A DNA stretch of 64,000 nucleotides, from NCBI GenBank assembly GCA_027625915.1, contig JANTQA010000047.1, forward strand, positions 5,270,001 to 5,334,000, given 5' to 3'. A model generated the notes under the pieces. It saw nothing but the letters and a program-made list of their open reading frames with translations. It was not told where the DNA came from and did not search any database. A program made the position numbers and the translations under genes. Position 1 is the first letter of the stretch, and every line of letters begins with the position of its first letter. This document shows, piece by piece, positions 1 to 12,600 of this stretch. This DNA comes from Anaeramoeba flamelloides. Taxonomy: Eukaryota; Metamonada; Anaeramoebidae.

Positions 1-502
1 ATTTCCATTTATCTTTCAAAAATTACTCGTTAAAATTGGAAAAAATATTCCCTTTTAATATAGAAATCTTAAAATTATTGAGTTACCTTTAAATCATTAA
101 AAAGGTTGATTGTTTAAATATTCTAAATCTATAAATTTTAACAGTTCAATCGCATTAAAAAATAAAATTGAAACAAAAAAGTTAGACATAACTTCTACTA
201 TAATTGACTTTTCGTCTTAAATAATAAAGTTTATTCACAATATAATCAAAATTCGAGAACTTGAAATTCATGAAACTATTGTTTTTATTGTTGTTAGTAT
301 AACCAACTTTTTTAAAAGTCTCTAGTCTTGAAAAAAGGTATTTTTCAGGGTAAAATTTCCCAATAAACTGAAGAATGAATATTAGTTTAATTGAACTTTG
401 AGATATTTACTTTGATAGATAATAATAAATACTGTTGAAAATGTTATACTTATCTATTAAAACTAAAATAGAGAAAAAAAAATTCGCTGAAGATAATTAT
501 TA

Positions 503-612
503 AGAGTGTCCGTCGAGTGCCGTCAAGTGCCTAGGTTTTTTTTAATTTGAGAAATTAAAAGAAAATTTCTTAAATTTTCTGGTCATTTCAAAAACTCAAA
601 AAAACCTAAGGG
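503..612. repeat. Hairpin repeat R, copy 1
   Basis: It begins with the short linker series GAGTGCCGTCAAGTGCC, followed by an AGGTTTTTTTTAA arm. The complementary arm returns as CTCAAAAAAACCT about 80 bases later. The same linker and arm occur in copies at 10.6, 15.5, 45.5 and 56.5 kb. Confidence 0.6.
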
Positions 613-1984
613 AAAATCAAAAACAAAAATTTTTTTTCAATTTAGATCAATAAATAATTCCATAATCATCAAAATAATTAAATATTCGTTTAAAGGATAT
701 TGATTAAATTCAAACTACTTTTAAAATATATGATTATAACTGCTTAACAGTGAAAAAAAAAAAAAAACCCAATTTATTGTATTTTTCCAAACGTAATATA
801 AAACAACATTTAAGTTATACAGTATTAATGTTTTAATAAGTTATCATTTGAATCCAAATACAAGAAAAAAAATATAAAACCCAAAAATAAAAATTGGTGT
901 GTCCAAAATAATGAAACGAGCTGGATAAAAAATGCATTGGTAAACTTGTTGAAATTTCACTAATAATTTTTGATCGTTCAAATTTTAAGATACCATCTAC
1001 CAATTGTATGTTATTTTTCAATTAAACAAACTCAAAAATAACCTCATCTCAAACATTGAAAATAAACTTCAGATCAAACCAAACAGATTACCTAACTACA
1101 AAAAAGGAAATGAAAACAAAACAAAAAAGACAAAAAATGAAATAGATAGTAAAATAAAAATTATTTCCAAATTGAATTTCAAGTTCCGTACTGATGTTCT
1201 TTCGACGATTTAAACTGTGTCAAAAATTTTGGAATATATTTTATAACTAATAAAAATATTTTATAAGAATTTCAATTAAAGGAAAGCCAAAAAATGGCTA
1301 TTTTTGGTGTTTATGTTAATTTTTAATGCAAAATATTTATAGAACAAACAATAAATGAACTATCAAGTAAAACAAGATATTTTTAATTTTTAACAAAATT
1401 ATTGATATTCTGTTAAAGTTATCAATAAACTTGAAAAAAATTGGGATAGGGGGTTTTGCAAAATTAATAAAACAAAAAAAAATTAAAAAAATTTGAATAG
1501 AGCTTTTTAGAATGGGCATTTTTATGTTTCCAACTAGTTCATGAGAAATTTAAAATTTTTAGAGTAAAATTTTTATATTAGGGAATTAACAAGGACCAAT
1601 ATCATAGGTGTTATTTTTCACAGATAATTGGTTTTGATTATTCAAATTTTTTAAAAAAAAATATTAATTTTTTTTTTCAGGATGAATTATTAGTATTTTA
1701 TTTTTTTTTTCATGATGAGAAATTGATATTTAATTAAATCTGAAGAAAATTAATAACTTTTATAATATGTATATAAATTATCAAACTTAATTTTTGAATT
1801 TTCATAAAATGTAAAAATATTATTATCAAAGACTACCCAGAATAAAATATTTAAGTTCTTTTTATTAAGAGTAACAGATTTATTTTTCATGTTTTGCCTT
1901 TCATAAATATTTTTATTATTATTTTTTTTATTTTTGGATGGAGAAAACTATTTTCTTTTTGAGATGGTAGCTTTTCTATGATTT

Positions 1985-2330
1985 TAAAAGAATTTAGCAT
2001 AATCGTTGATCTTTCTCTAATTCTTTTAAATTCTGGAAAAGGTACCGTTAGGTTTTCTTGAGTTTTCTGTTTTTATTAGACAATAAATATTTTTTATAAA
2101 TAACACAGAAAACCTTAAGAAAACTACCATTAGTTTTTTTTTTAATTACCGAAATAAAATAAAATTCCAGAAATTAGCTTTTTAAGTTTTTTTCAAAAAA
2201 CAAAACACTGTTAGCTTTACCATTATTTATGAGAATTGTGTAAAAACAAAGATTTTATTCTATTCTTTTGAATTCTGGAAAAGCTAGATACTCTAAGGTT
2301 CTCTGAGACACTCTTTAGAACACTTTAGCT
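1985..2330. repeat. Hairpin repeat R, copy 2
   Basis: It contains two right half-arms of the type AATTCTTTTGAATTCTGG (about 2020-2040 and 2262-2284). Between them is a decayed palindrome built from GGTTTTCTTGAGTTTTCTG and its complement CAGAAAACCTTAAGAAAA. The order of modules differs from other copies. Confidence 0.55.
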
Positions 2331-2880
2331 ACTCCCTAAATCAATTTAATTGTTTTACATTATTTTGTTCCAATTCAAAATATTATGAAAAATGATGAAT
2401 AACACGTCTCTGAAGTGTTTCTTAATAATCCTTCTCTAATAAAAAGTTTAAAAAGATAATCATTTGAATCCATATTTACAAATATTATCATTGGATCGGA
2501 AAATCCTAAAAAAATTACAAAAAAATTTATCAGAAATACAAATATAAATTGAAGAAATGAAAATAGATCAGAGAAAAGATTTTAAAATTAATATCTTATT
2601 TAATGTATTACTTGTTTACTTCAAAAAATAACTTTTAAAATTTGTGTAATTGCTCCAAAATGAAAAATTAAAAAGAAAAAATGAGAAATAAAAATAAAAA
2701 AAAAAATAAAAAAAAAATTAAATAATAAGAGTCATTTTAAATCAAAAGAATCTAAAAAAGTGTTCAAGAAAGTATCTCAACGACAGATGAAAAAAATTCA
2801 ATGGGGCTATAAATTCAGAATCATACTAGAAACTCATTTTGCCCAACTTTTTTAAAAACGGGATTAATAAATTTTTTGTT

Positions 2881-4383
2881 TTAATTTTTATATATTTTCA
2901 TTCCGACATATTGTACTGAATTGGCAATTATTTTTGCGCCATCTGTTTCTCGTAACCAAGCCTTTCCGCAATCGTTGGTAATTTGTGTTGACATTGGATG
3001 GAAATTTAAACATACAACTGTTCCAAAGCTTTCTTGTTTAGTTTTTTCTGTAATTAAAGGGAATCCGTTATTCCAAGAGGCGATTTTTGTTCCACCATTA
3101 ATATCCTGTGTGCCTATAAGGTGGGCATAATCTTTAGCTTTGAAGCTTTGGACGCCTTCCATTATTGGGTGTTCTGGTAGATGTATTTCGCCCAATTCTC
3201 TTTCGTCCTGTTGGACCCTTTCTGCAACGGCAAGGGGGATAAAGGCTTCATCTACGATCCTGCCCTTTACGCGGTGGCCGTCGGTATTGATCAAGGAGTT
3301 AATGGCGATGACTGTCAAGCCCTTACCCCCTTCGACGTATCTCGCAAGATCGTTGCCTAGCCTCATATTTTCGACCATGTCCACGCCGTTTTGCGATCTT
3401 AGTACGATTGTGTCGTATTCGTTCATCTTTTCAAACGTTACCGCTGTTGCGCTAATATCTATGATGTCCACCATTTCAATGCCTCCGCTCATGATGGTGC
3501 CCTTTAAATGTTCCAATCTATTTGTTCCTCTCCTTGCGCCCGCGAGTAATAGCACTTTGAGGTTTTGGATTTGTGGGCCTGCTCTTGTCAAGGGCTTGAT
3601 ATTTAATTTAAAATTATTTGCCAGCTCCACGGCAATTTGAAGCAGATCGTTCGGCCCATAAATCTGAGTTTCCTTGATGTAGTCAAGATCGGTAAAGGAC
3701 ATTAAGTCCAATTTAATTTGTGGGACAAAGTTCTTCAAAATGTTCCTGAAGGTGACGCCTTCATCGTTTGGGAATTCCTTTTCCTTTTTGTCCTTCCCCC
3801 AGCGCACCAATGCCTTGAGAATATTAATTTCTGGTGCATACAATTTCTCGATGTCTAAAATGCTTTGGACAGTTTCCTCTTTCACACCAACAAAGCATTC
3901 CTCATTCGACAAGACTTGCTTGGTATTGCCCTTGATATACTCCATCGCAGAGACCTTCCATTCCTCAACACCCGCGGTGACGCCAAACTCGTAAAAGTTG
4001 ATACAATTCGTGGCATCAAGCGTTTTTTCAAACAAATCCGCACAGTATTGCTTGAGCTGGGGTACGCCGTATTGATCGGCAACCTTCCAGAGCTCAAAGA
4101 CCACATTGTTTTTCATCGTAACCTTGCGAGTGTACGCAAACTCCAAGAACATGCCAAACAGCTTGGGATCCAGCTCGGGTAATTTGATCGTGATCTTGCC
4201 TTTCGTTTCCTGCTTCTCCCATCCTTCCGTATACAGTTTGCTTCTCCAAAAGGGCGACACCAACGCTAAAATAAATCTGTGTGCTTGGAACCTGACTTCG
4301 TCTTTACCAACAATTAATTCAACGTCAGCCATTTTTTCTTGGTTAACACAGTTTTTTAAGATTTCAGAAATACCACCACTCAT
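2881..4383 (-). CDS. BTB/POZ-BACK protein with C-terminal GATase-like domain
   Basis: This is an intact 500-residue single-exon gene. A BTB/POZ fold covers residues 16-120 (ADVELIVG start, then FQAHRFILALVSPFWR, the usual place of the H-x-x-x-L...S-x-x-F signature). A BACK-type helical region follows (125-235). BTB-BACK proteins commonly dimerise and often recruit cullin-3 ligases; that role is family knowledge and is not shown here. Residues 275-495 look like a class I glutamine-amidotransferase/ThuA-like Rossmann fold: KVLLLAGA strand, DTIVLRSQNG strand, then HPIMEGVQSF, ASWNNGFPL and VVCLNFHP. No Cys-His-Glu triad is obvious, so this domain may bind rather than catalyse. The start is the first ATG, just after an A-rich leader on the coding strand. 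GC content is clearly higher than in all other genes of the window, and no intron is needed. Confidence 0.9.
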   Translation of the reverse strand: MSGGISEILKNCVNQEKMADVELIVGKDEVRFQAHRFILALVSPFWRSKLYTEGWEKQETKGKITIKLPELDPKLFGMFLEFAYTRKVTMKNNVVFELWKVADQYGVPQLKQYCADLFEKTLDATNCINFYEFGVTAGVEEWKVSAMEYIKGNTKQVLSNEECFVGVKEETVQSILDIEKLYAPEINILKALVRWGKDKKEKEFPNDEGVTFRNILKNFVPQIKLDLMSFTDLDYIKETQIYGPNDLLQIAVELANNFKLNIKPLTRAGPQIQNLKVLLLAGARRGTNRLEHLKGTIMSGGIEMVDIIDISATAVTFEKMNEYDTIVLRSQNGVDMVENMRLGNDLARYVEGGKGLTVIAINSLINTDGHRVKGRIVDEAFIPLAVAERVQQDERELGEIHLPEHPIMEGVQSFKAKDYAHLIGTQDINGGTKIASWNNGFPLITEKTKQESFGTVVCLNFHPMSTQITNDCGKAWLRETDGAKIIANSVQYVGMKIYKN

Positions 4384-6640
4384 TTTTTAGATTTGTTTGC
4401 TTTGTTTATTTTTTTTTTTTTTTATTTTTTTTTAATTTTTTTAAGTGTTTGAAACTTGTTGATTTGAATTAACTCGAAGGTTTATTAAAATTTTGTTTTT
4501 ATTCAAACAGTTTTAGAAAGAAAGGTAAAAAGTTTGAAAAGAAAGAAAAGAGAAAAAATGTTTAAAAAATGATTGTAATTCAAAACAAATCAATTAGTGA
4601 TTTTCTTTTCAAACAAGAATTTGAGTCTGAGGATTTAACACAAAAGAGTTATATGAGAAAAAATATGAATTCAAATAAGAATTTGACCTTTAAACATTCG
4701 AAACAATTCAGCAAAAAAAATAAAATATTAAAACAAAATTTTTCAGTATCGATAAAATTTGAAATTAATTGTATGATGTGGAAAACCAGTAAAATAAAAG
4801 TTTGTTCAGGTTTCAGTTTTAAAGGGCATATTTCCGTGGTGGCTTTGGGTGAATAATCTTTAATTTAGTCTTTTGTTTAAGAATAGATCCATGAAGGAGA
4901 GAAAAATTGTCCAAAAAATTCTCAAAACAAATATTTTCTCCCTTTTTTATTTTTTTTTAATTATAATTTTTTCCTGATTTTTCTCAGAATTTACACATTT
5001 TCTTAAAACACAAAGAAACTTAGATTTGTTACAAATAAATAAAAAGTCTGAAAAGATAGAATAATTGTTTATTTGAAAAGAAAATAAAAAAGTAGAATAG
5101 TAAAAAAATTTGAGGAAAATCTATAATTCTATATTTCTAAATTTTGAAAATTTCTATTAAACATATATTTAACTCCTCGAAAGATAACAGAAAAAACAAC
5201 TAGAAATGCTTGTGTGTGTATGTAAGGGGGGAGTTTATTTATAAAATTGTTTGATCTTATTTTTTTTTAAACTAAAATGAATTTTAGGTAGCTTTTGTAT
5301 GATATAATTAAAGTACTGAATTTTGAAAAATCACAAGATTTTTATGTTTTAATTTTTTTCCATTTTTTCTATGCCTGAATTTCTTAATATTGGTAAGAAG
5401 AGTTCAAAAACAAAAGGAATAAATTGCTGCTTCAAATACTCAGATACTGAAACAAGGAAGTCTGATTTTCTTGTAAATAAGAAAGAAAAAGAAAAGATAA
5501 AAATTATCAAGGGTCAAAAATAATAAGAAAAAAAATAAAAATAAACATTACCACAAAAAACAAAGATCCCTAAAAGTAAATTCATAATCAGTTATCATAC
5601 TAAATTATATAAAATAAAAAATTAATATCATTCGGATTTTGGGTGTTCTTAATTAAACCATAATAATTGAATTTTTATATTTTTTACAAATTCCATACCA
5701 TAACACCTTTTTAACAGTAATTTTTTTTTTTTTAACTTTTTTCTTCGAATTTTTTTGTTTTTACCTTTTCAACCATAACCATAATTTCTTTCCTTTCTTT
5801 TTTGTTTAACACTTGACATATATGACAATTTTTAAAGAAAAGATATCAAACGAGTTAATACCTTGTCTAAATTATATATATAATAAAAAACTTATAATAA
5901 AAGCGGTGTTTCTATCAAACGAAGGTTAATTACGTTAATTTGTCTCACTTTACTTATAAAAAAGAAAAAAATCAGAGTTTATATTTTTTTTTCTTCAAAA
6001 ATCTCACTTTTAAAATTGTTTTTAGACATCCAAATTATATCAAGAATAGTATCAGCTAATAATTCACTGACCTTGAGTCCTAACTTCTGTTCTTAATAAG
6101 TTAGTTTACCTCGTTAAAATAAACTTAAAAACAATCAAATAACTTAGATATTTAAACATAATTAATTTGAAAAGTTTAAAAGGAGACAGAATTATTTATT
6201 TCTTTTTGTAAATCACATAAATCACAGAAACTACAGAAACCCGAATCTCAAAGTTTGATAAATAATTTAATTTTTGTTTTTTTTTTAACAACCCAATCCT
6301 ATCATTTTTGTCTTTTACTAATTCTCTTTTATTGTTAAAAGATATCTTAAAAATGATAAATTTTGAAAATAGTATTAATGAGGAAGATTTTAGATTTATG
6401 TGATATTTCATTGAAAATAAATTAATTTTTTCATAAGAGTTTTAATATGGATAGAATATCCTTTTTTTCATAATTTGTGGAAGAAAATTTATAACCCAAA
6501 AATAATTGGTTAAACAATACAAAATAATATAAGATTATTTAGTACAACAGAGAAGATTTGATAGAAGTAATGATAACAATCTTTGATCTTGAAAATAATT
6601 GAGGGATCAGAAAAAAAAAAAAAATTCAATTAGCGATTAT
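4384..6640. other. Intergenic, nothing recognised
   Basis: This lies upstream of the BTB gene. The first ~150 bases are extremely T-rich on the plus strand, so the BTB transcript would have an A-rich leader. A 95-codon open frame at 4569-4856 (plus) has no recognisable domain, and I do not call it a gene. I saw no clear inverted repeat here. Confidence 0.5.
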
Positions 6641-6649
6641 TTATTTAAA

Positions 6650-8540
6650 AAAATAAAATGAAATCTTGTCAAGATCTTAAATAATGTACTTTTGTTATCT
6701 GTATTTCAACTTATGAAACGAATGAGTTAATTCTCATCTAAACAATTTCTTAATTTTGAGTTTCTATATTGAAATCCAAAATTCGCATGTTTCCAATATA
6801 ATAAAATAAAAAAAAGGAACCTAGTATTTTTATTAACAATTAAATTAATTCTTAAAAATGGGAAAACATATTTTTCATTTTCTGTTGGAAAGTCTTGATA
6901 TAGAATAAAAAAAAAAATATTTTATTATTATTTTTAATAATTAATATTTCAAATCAAATATCAGTAAACAAAACTAATTGAAGTATGGAACATTATATAA
7001 ATGTATATTTGATAGAAGTTAAATAAAGGTTACTCACTTAAATTGAGATTTATTAAGCAATTTTTATTTTATTATTCTTTAAGGGATTAGCTTCACCATA
7101 TATTTCACGATAATCAAAGTCTGTTGTAATTGAGTGTAAATGATATTAGTGCACTATGGTTCAAATAGCTCTAAAAAATCTATTATAAATCTTATTGCAC
7201 AATAAATTATTACATTTTTTACAAATGATCACTATTAAAAAAGTTTCATTTTGAAAAAATTTTTTTAATTCCTTTTCCAAATCTAAAAATAGTAACCCAA
7301 AATACAGTATTCTTGTATTTAATAATCCAGATTTAGAACTTCCAAAAGTAACTATTTTTTTAGATTTTTTAATTTCAAAGATTAACTCAATAATCATCAA
7401 CATAAAAGCAACAAAGAACTGATTATTTTTATTTGCTTTTGATAAAGGTTCTTGTAGCATCAATATATTTGCATGATTTGAGAAATAATTAGTCAAAAAA
7501 ATCCATTCGTTTTATTATTTAATTGTTTTAAAAAAAACGAATTTTTTCGTAACTAATCTACATTTTGCCGCAAATATAAGAAAGATATTTTGTGACTTTG
7601 TAGTCTGAATATTAATAATTCAACCTTTAAATTTATTCCAAATGCAGTTTTTTATGGAATTTTTTGGTTTTTTACTAATACATAGATCATTTTTAATTGA
7701 TGAGATCAACAAATATTACTACATGACTAATCGATTTTTTAGAGATATTTGAACCATATAGCACTAATGTGGTTAGGTCCAATAACAGCATACTTTGATC
7801 CTAGGTTTCTCCTTAGTATACACTAATCCCTTAAGGTTTTAGAAAAATTTGTTTCTGATTTTCAAAAAATGAAAAAAAATCGAAAAAAAATTTTTAATTT
7901 TGAAAAATTGTTTTTACATATTTTTTGTGCTTCTTCACAAGAATCCTTCATAACAATTTAAATCATTTTTGTCAGAAAAAGATTTGATTTTGAATTTTGA
8001 GGATAAAATTACTTAATTCCCAAAATATCTTCAAGAAATTTTTATTTTGAAAAATCAAATTTTATCTTCGTGCAAAAACAGCATAATTTCTTGGTAAATT
8101 TTTAAATGACTTTAAAACTTTAATGATTTTAACTACCCTTCTTAAAAAAAAATACCATGATTTTTCTAATAGGTTGAATAAATTATTTTTTTGGTTATCC
8201 AAAAGAATTATCTCAAAAAAGAAAAAAAATTACATTATGTTAATAGTCCTCGCAACAAAAACTTTTTATTAAATAATAATGATGGAAATAATACTAAAAA
8301 AGAGTAAATAATATTTATAAAGTGAGAAATAAAATGAAATTAAGAATTTTCTTATGAAGAAAAAATGGAAGAAAAAAACTGATCTAACAAAAAAAAACTA
8401 TTCTTTTTTGGCTTTCCTTGTTGATCGGAATTAATGAAACTTGGAATATACAAAATTTTTAAGTAGATAATGTTACCAATAACATATTTTAAATTTTTTC
8501 CGGTTTATAGTAAGTACTGACCCCTTTAAAATAAACCTTT
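6650..8540 (+). repeat. Interspersed repeat family A, copy 1 (split by an inserted element)
   Basis: The left part (6650-7078) starts near GAAATCTTGTCAAGATCT and the right part (7833-8540) ends near AAGTACTGACCCC. The copies at 16.69-18.0 kb and 57.54-59.5 kb follow the same order, and a partial copy at 11.26-11.92 kb is inverted. Copies are clearly homologous by eye but diverged, with no reading frame, so they look like relicts of one older non-coding or decayed element. An inverted-repeat element with TTAA flanks sits between the two parts. Confidence 0.65.
7079..7834. mobile_element. Miniature inverted-repeat element with TTAA flanks inside repeat A
   Basis: The ends read TTAAGGGATTAG and CTAATCCCTTAA. 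The terminal inverted repeats continue imperfectly for about 100 bases: both arms share a TATGGTTCAAATA-type block and CTCTAAAAAATC. The uninterrupted copy of repeat A at 58.78 kb shows a single ATTAAAG at the matching point, which fits insertion into TTAA, the target site of piggyBac-type transposons. Assignment to that superfamily rests only on the TTAA and is tentative. A 111-codon open frame inside (minus) has no recognisable domain. Confidence 0.65.
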
Positions 8541-9679
8541 CATATATAAATAGTTTTTGTTTTAATAAATATTGAACAGAAAGAATTCAAATTGTTTCAA
8601 AATGATTCATTTTGAAAAAAACATTATTAGTATTTTTGTTTATTTTGTAGATTCCAATAATGTTTAATATTAAATCAAAATTTATCTTTCCAAAAAAATA
8701 GAAAAAAATCGATGATCTAAATTATTTTTAATATATTTTTTATGATGGATCAACAAAAACAATTATCTGGGTATCATCTTATTTATTCAAATTATATTAT
8801 TGAAACTATAATAAACTATTTTTCAAACAAAAGGGCACACCTCTCAAATAGTCAATATCATCGAATTTGATTGTTAATAAGAGAATTACTTATTGGTGAT
8901 TTTCATTTTAATTATTCATTTTTTCATTTTTTGCTTTTTTTATTTTTGGATATTGAAACGTTGGAAAATGAAAAAGCAAGATCAGAAAAAACCAATTTGG
9001 AAATAATCTACCTGTGTATAAACTGAAACAGTTTAAGTTTGATTTCGAATGAGTTAGAAATAGGAATTAAGAAAGACCATTATTGGATTGATGCATGGAA
9101 CAAAGAAAAGAGAAATAAAGAAAAAACATTCCAACAAAATACCAGATGAATTGTGGCTTTATATTGAATATGAGACTTTAAAGAACAAAAGTTTGACGTG
9201 TAAAGAATTATCAATAAAATGTTGAGAACTTTTTCCCAATTCGCCTTGTTCAAAGGTTTTTATTGGGTTTATAATTTTTTTCATTACAATTTACAAAACG
9301 AGATTTCTCATTTCAAATAAAAGGGCAGACCAATTTTTAAAATATTGAATTATAATTTTTATTGTTTAGTTTTAATGAGTTTTAAAGATTCAGTTGAGTG
9401 TTTTTTTATGTTTTAAAGCGTTTCTTAGATTTTAGAATGATACTACAATTAATTTGATTCATTTATGAATAATTCTTAAAATTTTTTGTGCCCTTTTATT
9501 TGAAAAAGAGTTTATTTAGTAAATTTTGAGAAAAAAATAAAAATTCAATTTCAAAATTCCTGTTTAAAATTAAACAAAAAATGCAAAATAAATTGTAATG
9601 TCGAAATAAAAAAAAAAAAATTAGAAATATTTTTTTTTTGAATTTAGAGAAAATCAAAGTTGCAAATATATTCTTAAAA
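8541..9679. other. Intergenic region downstream of the HSPA12-like gene
   Basis: No coding region is supported. The last ~850 bases hold a cluster of related transposon ends (8823-9502). The remainder is AT-rich sequence in which I see nothing specific. Confidence 0.5.
8823..9502. mobile_element. Cluster of small inverted-repeat element ends (AAAAGGGCA type)
   Basis: Two left-type ends are present: TCAAACAAAAGGGCACACC at 8823 and TCAAATAAAAGGGCAGACC at 9313. One inverted right end, TGCCCTTTTATTTGA, ends at 9502. The simplest reading is a ~190-bp miniature element at 9313-9502 next to a second, solo or partly lost end. No transposase is visible. It lies less than 200 bases beyond the stop codon of the HSPA12-like gene. 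Confidence 0.5.
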
Positions 9680-12600
9680 TTAATTAATTTTTTTGTCGTC
9701 ATAGTCTATTTTGGCAAGGTATTTAGAATTGTTTGATTTATTTGTGACTTCCAGTTCAATCATTGTTCTCCCAAATTTAAACTCTATGGTAATATTATCA
9801 TTTTTTCCTGATTTTTTTAGTTTTTCTATCAATGCCGAACCAAATTTTTCAAACCCATCATCATCAACATAATAAACTGTATCTTCAGACATTTCAACTT
9901 TTGAACGATAGATTTCAATTAACAATTCGTCACCCACCATGGTATATAATTTTCGAATAACCTATCATTATTAAAATTAAAAGTTTTTAAAAGAAAGTTG
10001 TTTTTTTTTAAATTTTTACAGTAAAAAAAAAAAAAGATAAAAGAAATGAAAGGATAATAAAAATAATTTTAAACAATTGTTTAATTAATGATAAGGTGGG
10101 GGGAGTGGAGGAGTATTGTTTACTAGAAAGAGTCTTTTTAAAAAATCTTAAAAAAAATTAAAAAGTTGTTTTTATTATTATTGAAGAGAGGAATTATTGA
10201 TTCCTCTTATTTGCCTTTAGGTTTTCAAGGATTTAAAAGAATAGAGAAAAATCGTTTGATTTCAATAAATTCTTTTGAATTCTGGAAAAAAACCGTAAGT
10301 TTTTTTTTACTTTTTGAAATGTAAAGAAAATTTATTTTATTTTCATTTCATTTCAAAAATTAAAAAAAAACACCGTTAGCTTTTCTTGAGGTTTTCTGTT
10401 TTATTTGTAAAGTTTTCTAGGTTTTTTTTAGGTTTTTTATTTTATTTGGACAATCTATTGATTTTCTGTTTATTTCTAAAGTAAAAAAAACCTAACGAAA
10501 ATCTATTGATTTTCCAAATAAACAGAAAACTCAATAAAAACCTAGAAAACTTTACAAATAAAACAGAAAACCTCAAGAAAAGCTAGGCACTCTACGGCAC
10601 TTCCGTTAGGTTTTTTTTAATTTGAGAAATAAAAAGAAAATTTCAGAAATTTTCGTTTTATTTCTCAAATCAAAAAAAAATAACAGCAAATAGGAGGGGT
10701 AATTCTTTTGAATCACATCTCTTTATACCAAATAAATGAAGAAAATTAATTTTCAAAAAAGTAAAAAAAAAATGAAAAAGTTTTTTAAGGGATAAGTATT
10801 TCACAGAAACAGGGGAGAATCATTTAAATATGTAATTGGTGATATTATTTACTAACTTATTTTATAGATGCCAGTGTAAAAAAAAAAAAATGATAATCTA
10901 CGAAGAAACCTCAGAAAAGAAAATTTTTTATTGAGATCAATTTATATTTTGCATTTTTTTATTGAAAACAAAAACGTTTAAATTGATTTTATTTGTTACA
11001 TTATAAAAATTTTTTTACCTTGTTTAAACCATATCCATTACTATTCCACAAAAGCATATTCTTTGTTGTTTTGAATATTAATAAAATAGATGTTTTTTTT
11101 TTCTTTTTAAGATAATTCTTTTGGTAAAAACAAAAAAAACTGTTTTATTGAACCTATAGAATAATATTTGTATTTTTTTAATAAAGAAAGTTTTAACCAT
11201 TAAAATTTTCCAAACACTTTACAAATTTTACCAAACAAACTGTATTTTTATTTTAATATGAAATTTGATTTTTCAAATAAAATTTTCTTCTGAAATTATT
11301 TGGGAATTAGGTAATTTTATCCTCAAAATTCAAAAGTGATTTTTTTTCTGACAAAAATTGATTATAATTGCCATAAAGTTTTTTATGAGTAATGCCACGA
11401 GGGTTGTTAAAAAAAAAATTTCAAATTTGAAAATTTTTTCAATATTTTTTTGGATATTTAGAAAACCAAGAAAATGACTTTTTTAAAACCTAAAAGAATA
11501 TAATTTTTTTGCTTACTAGATCTAAATTTCATGTATAAAATTTTGTTAAACTTATCAAATTTTCATTAATTAAATAATTTACGCCCTATTTATTTTTATT
11601 TGTGGAGATTTGAAATTGAAATATAAATAATTAATATAAATAACCACAAATGATTTTTTTTTTCAAAACAAGGACTTAGATACAGAAAACAAAAAATATG
11701 TTTTACTATTTTCAAGAATTAACTTATCTGTTAATAAAAATAATAGGTTGCTTTTTTTAGTTTTATATTGAGAAACATATGAAATTTTGATTTTCAAAAA
11801 AGAGACCCAAATTAATAAATTGTTTAGATGAGATAAACTCATCACTTTCTGAACCCAAAACACAAATTTAAAAAAAAGGTTTTTTATAGGATCTTGAAAA
11901 GATTTCATTTTTATTTCAAAAAACTCTGAAAATGTTTACATCATGTTTTTAAATTTGGAACAATTATTTATGGTTTTTTTTTCTTTTTAAGAATGTATAC
12001 CTTCTTACCAAACAATACTAAAAAAAATTAAGAAATGAAAGAATTTAATTCATAATAATTCACTTGACTTTTCAACCATTTATGTATTAGAGACTTTATT
12101 AATCAAGAGAATAAAATGTTAAATTAACTTATTCATCTAAAAAAACTCAATTTTTTTTAAAGATTATATCTAAATTTACATTATTAATTTTATTTTAAGA
12201 AAATATTTTTTGATTTAAAAGAAACATCAAAAATTAATTTTTTCACTTGCTGTGTTATATTCTCTCTCTCTAATACTTTTGAAAAAAATTAAATTAAATA
12301 AAAAAAAATAAAATCCAATGAAAAAAATTTATATACAATTTATAAAAAAATAAGATTACATTAAATTTACTCGATAAAAAGGATTAAAAATATTTCTCAA
12401 TCTAAAAATTTGAAAAATAGATATCACCGACAAAACACCTCTTAGATTTAATATTTCTTTTCCTTTCTTTTTTCCTTACTTTTTTTTTTTATGGGTTTAT
12501 TAAAACAATGGTTCATCATGAAATGCAAAAGTTTTCTAATTTATTTCCAATGATCATTTTTCAAAGTAAAAAGTTCATTTTTTGATTTTTCTTTTTGATT

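Larger units (their letters stand above)
1..2880. other. AT-rich intergenic region with two hairpin-repeat copies
   Basis: No coding region is supported here. Short open frames exist but have the Lys/Asn/Ile/Phe composition expected of random AT-rich DNA and show no domain. The region holds two copies of hairpin repeat R (503-612 and 1985-2330). It lies downstream of the 3' end of the BTB gene, which is read from the other strand. Confidence 0.6.

Noticed and set aside
4569-4856. A 95-codon open frame upstream of the BTB gene.
   Set aside because: Composition is Lys/Asn/Ser-rich as in random AT-rich frames, with no domain and no splice partner that extends it.
7161-7496. A 111-codon open frame on the minus strand inside the TTAA-flanked element.
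   Set aside because: It shows no transposase motif; the element is small and built of inverted repeats, so the frame is probably accidental.
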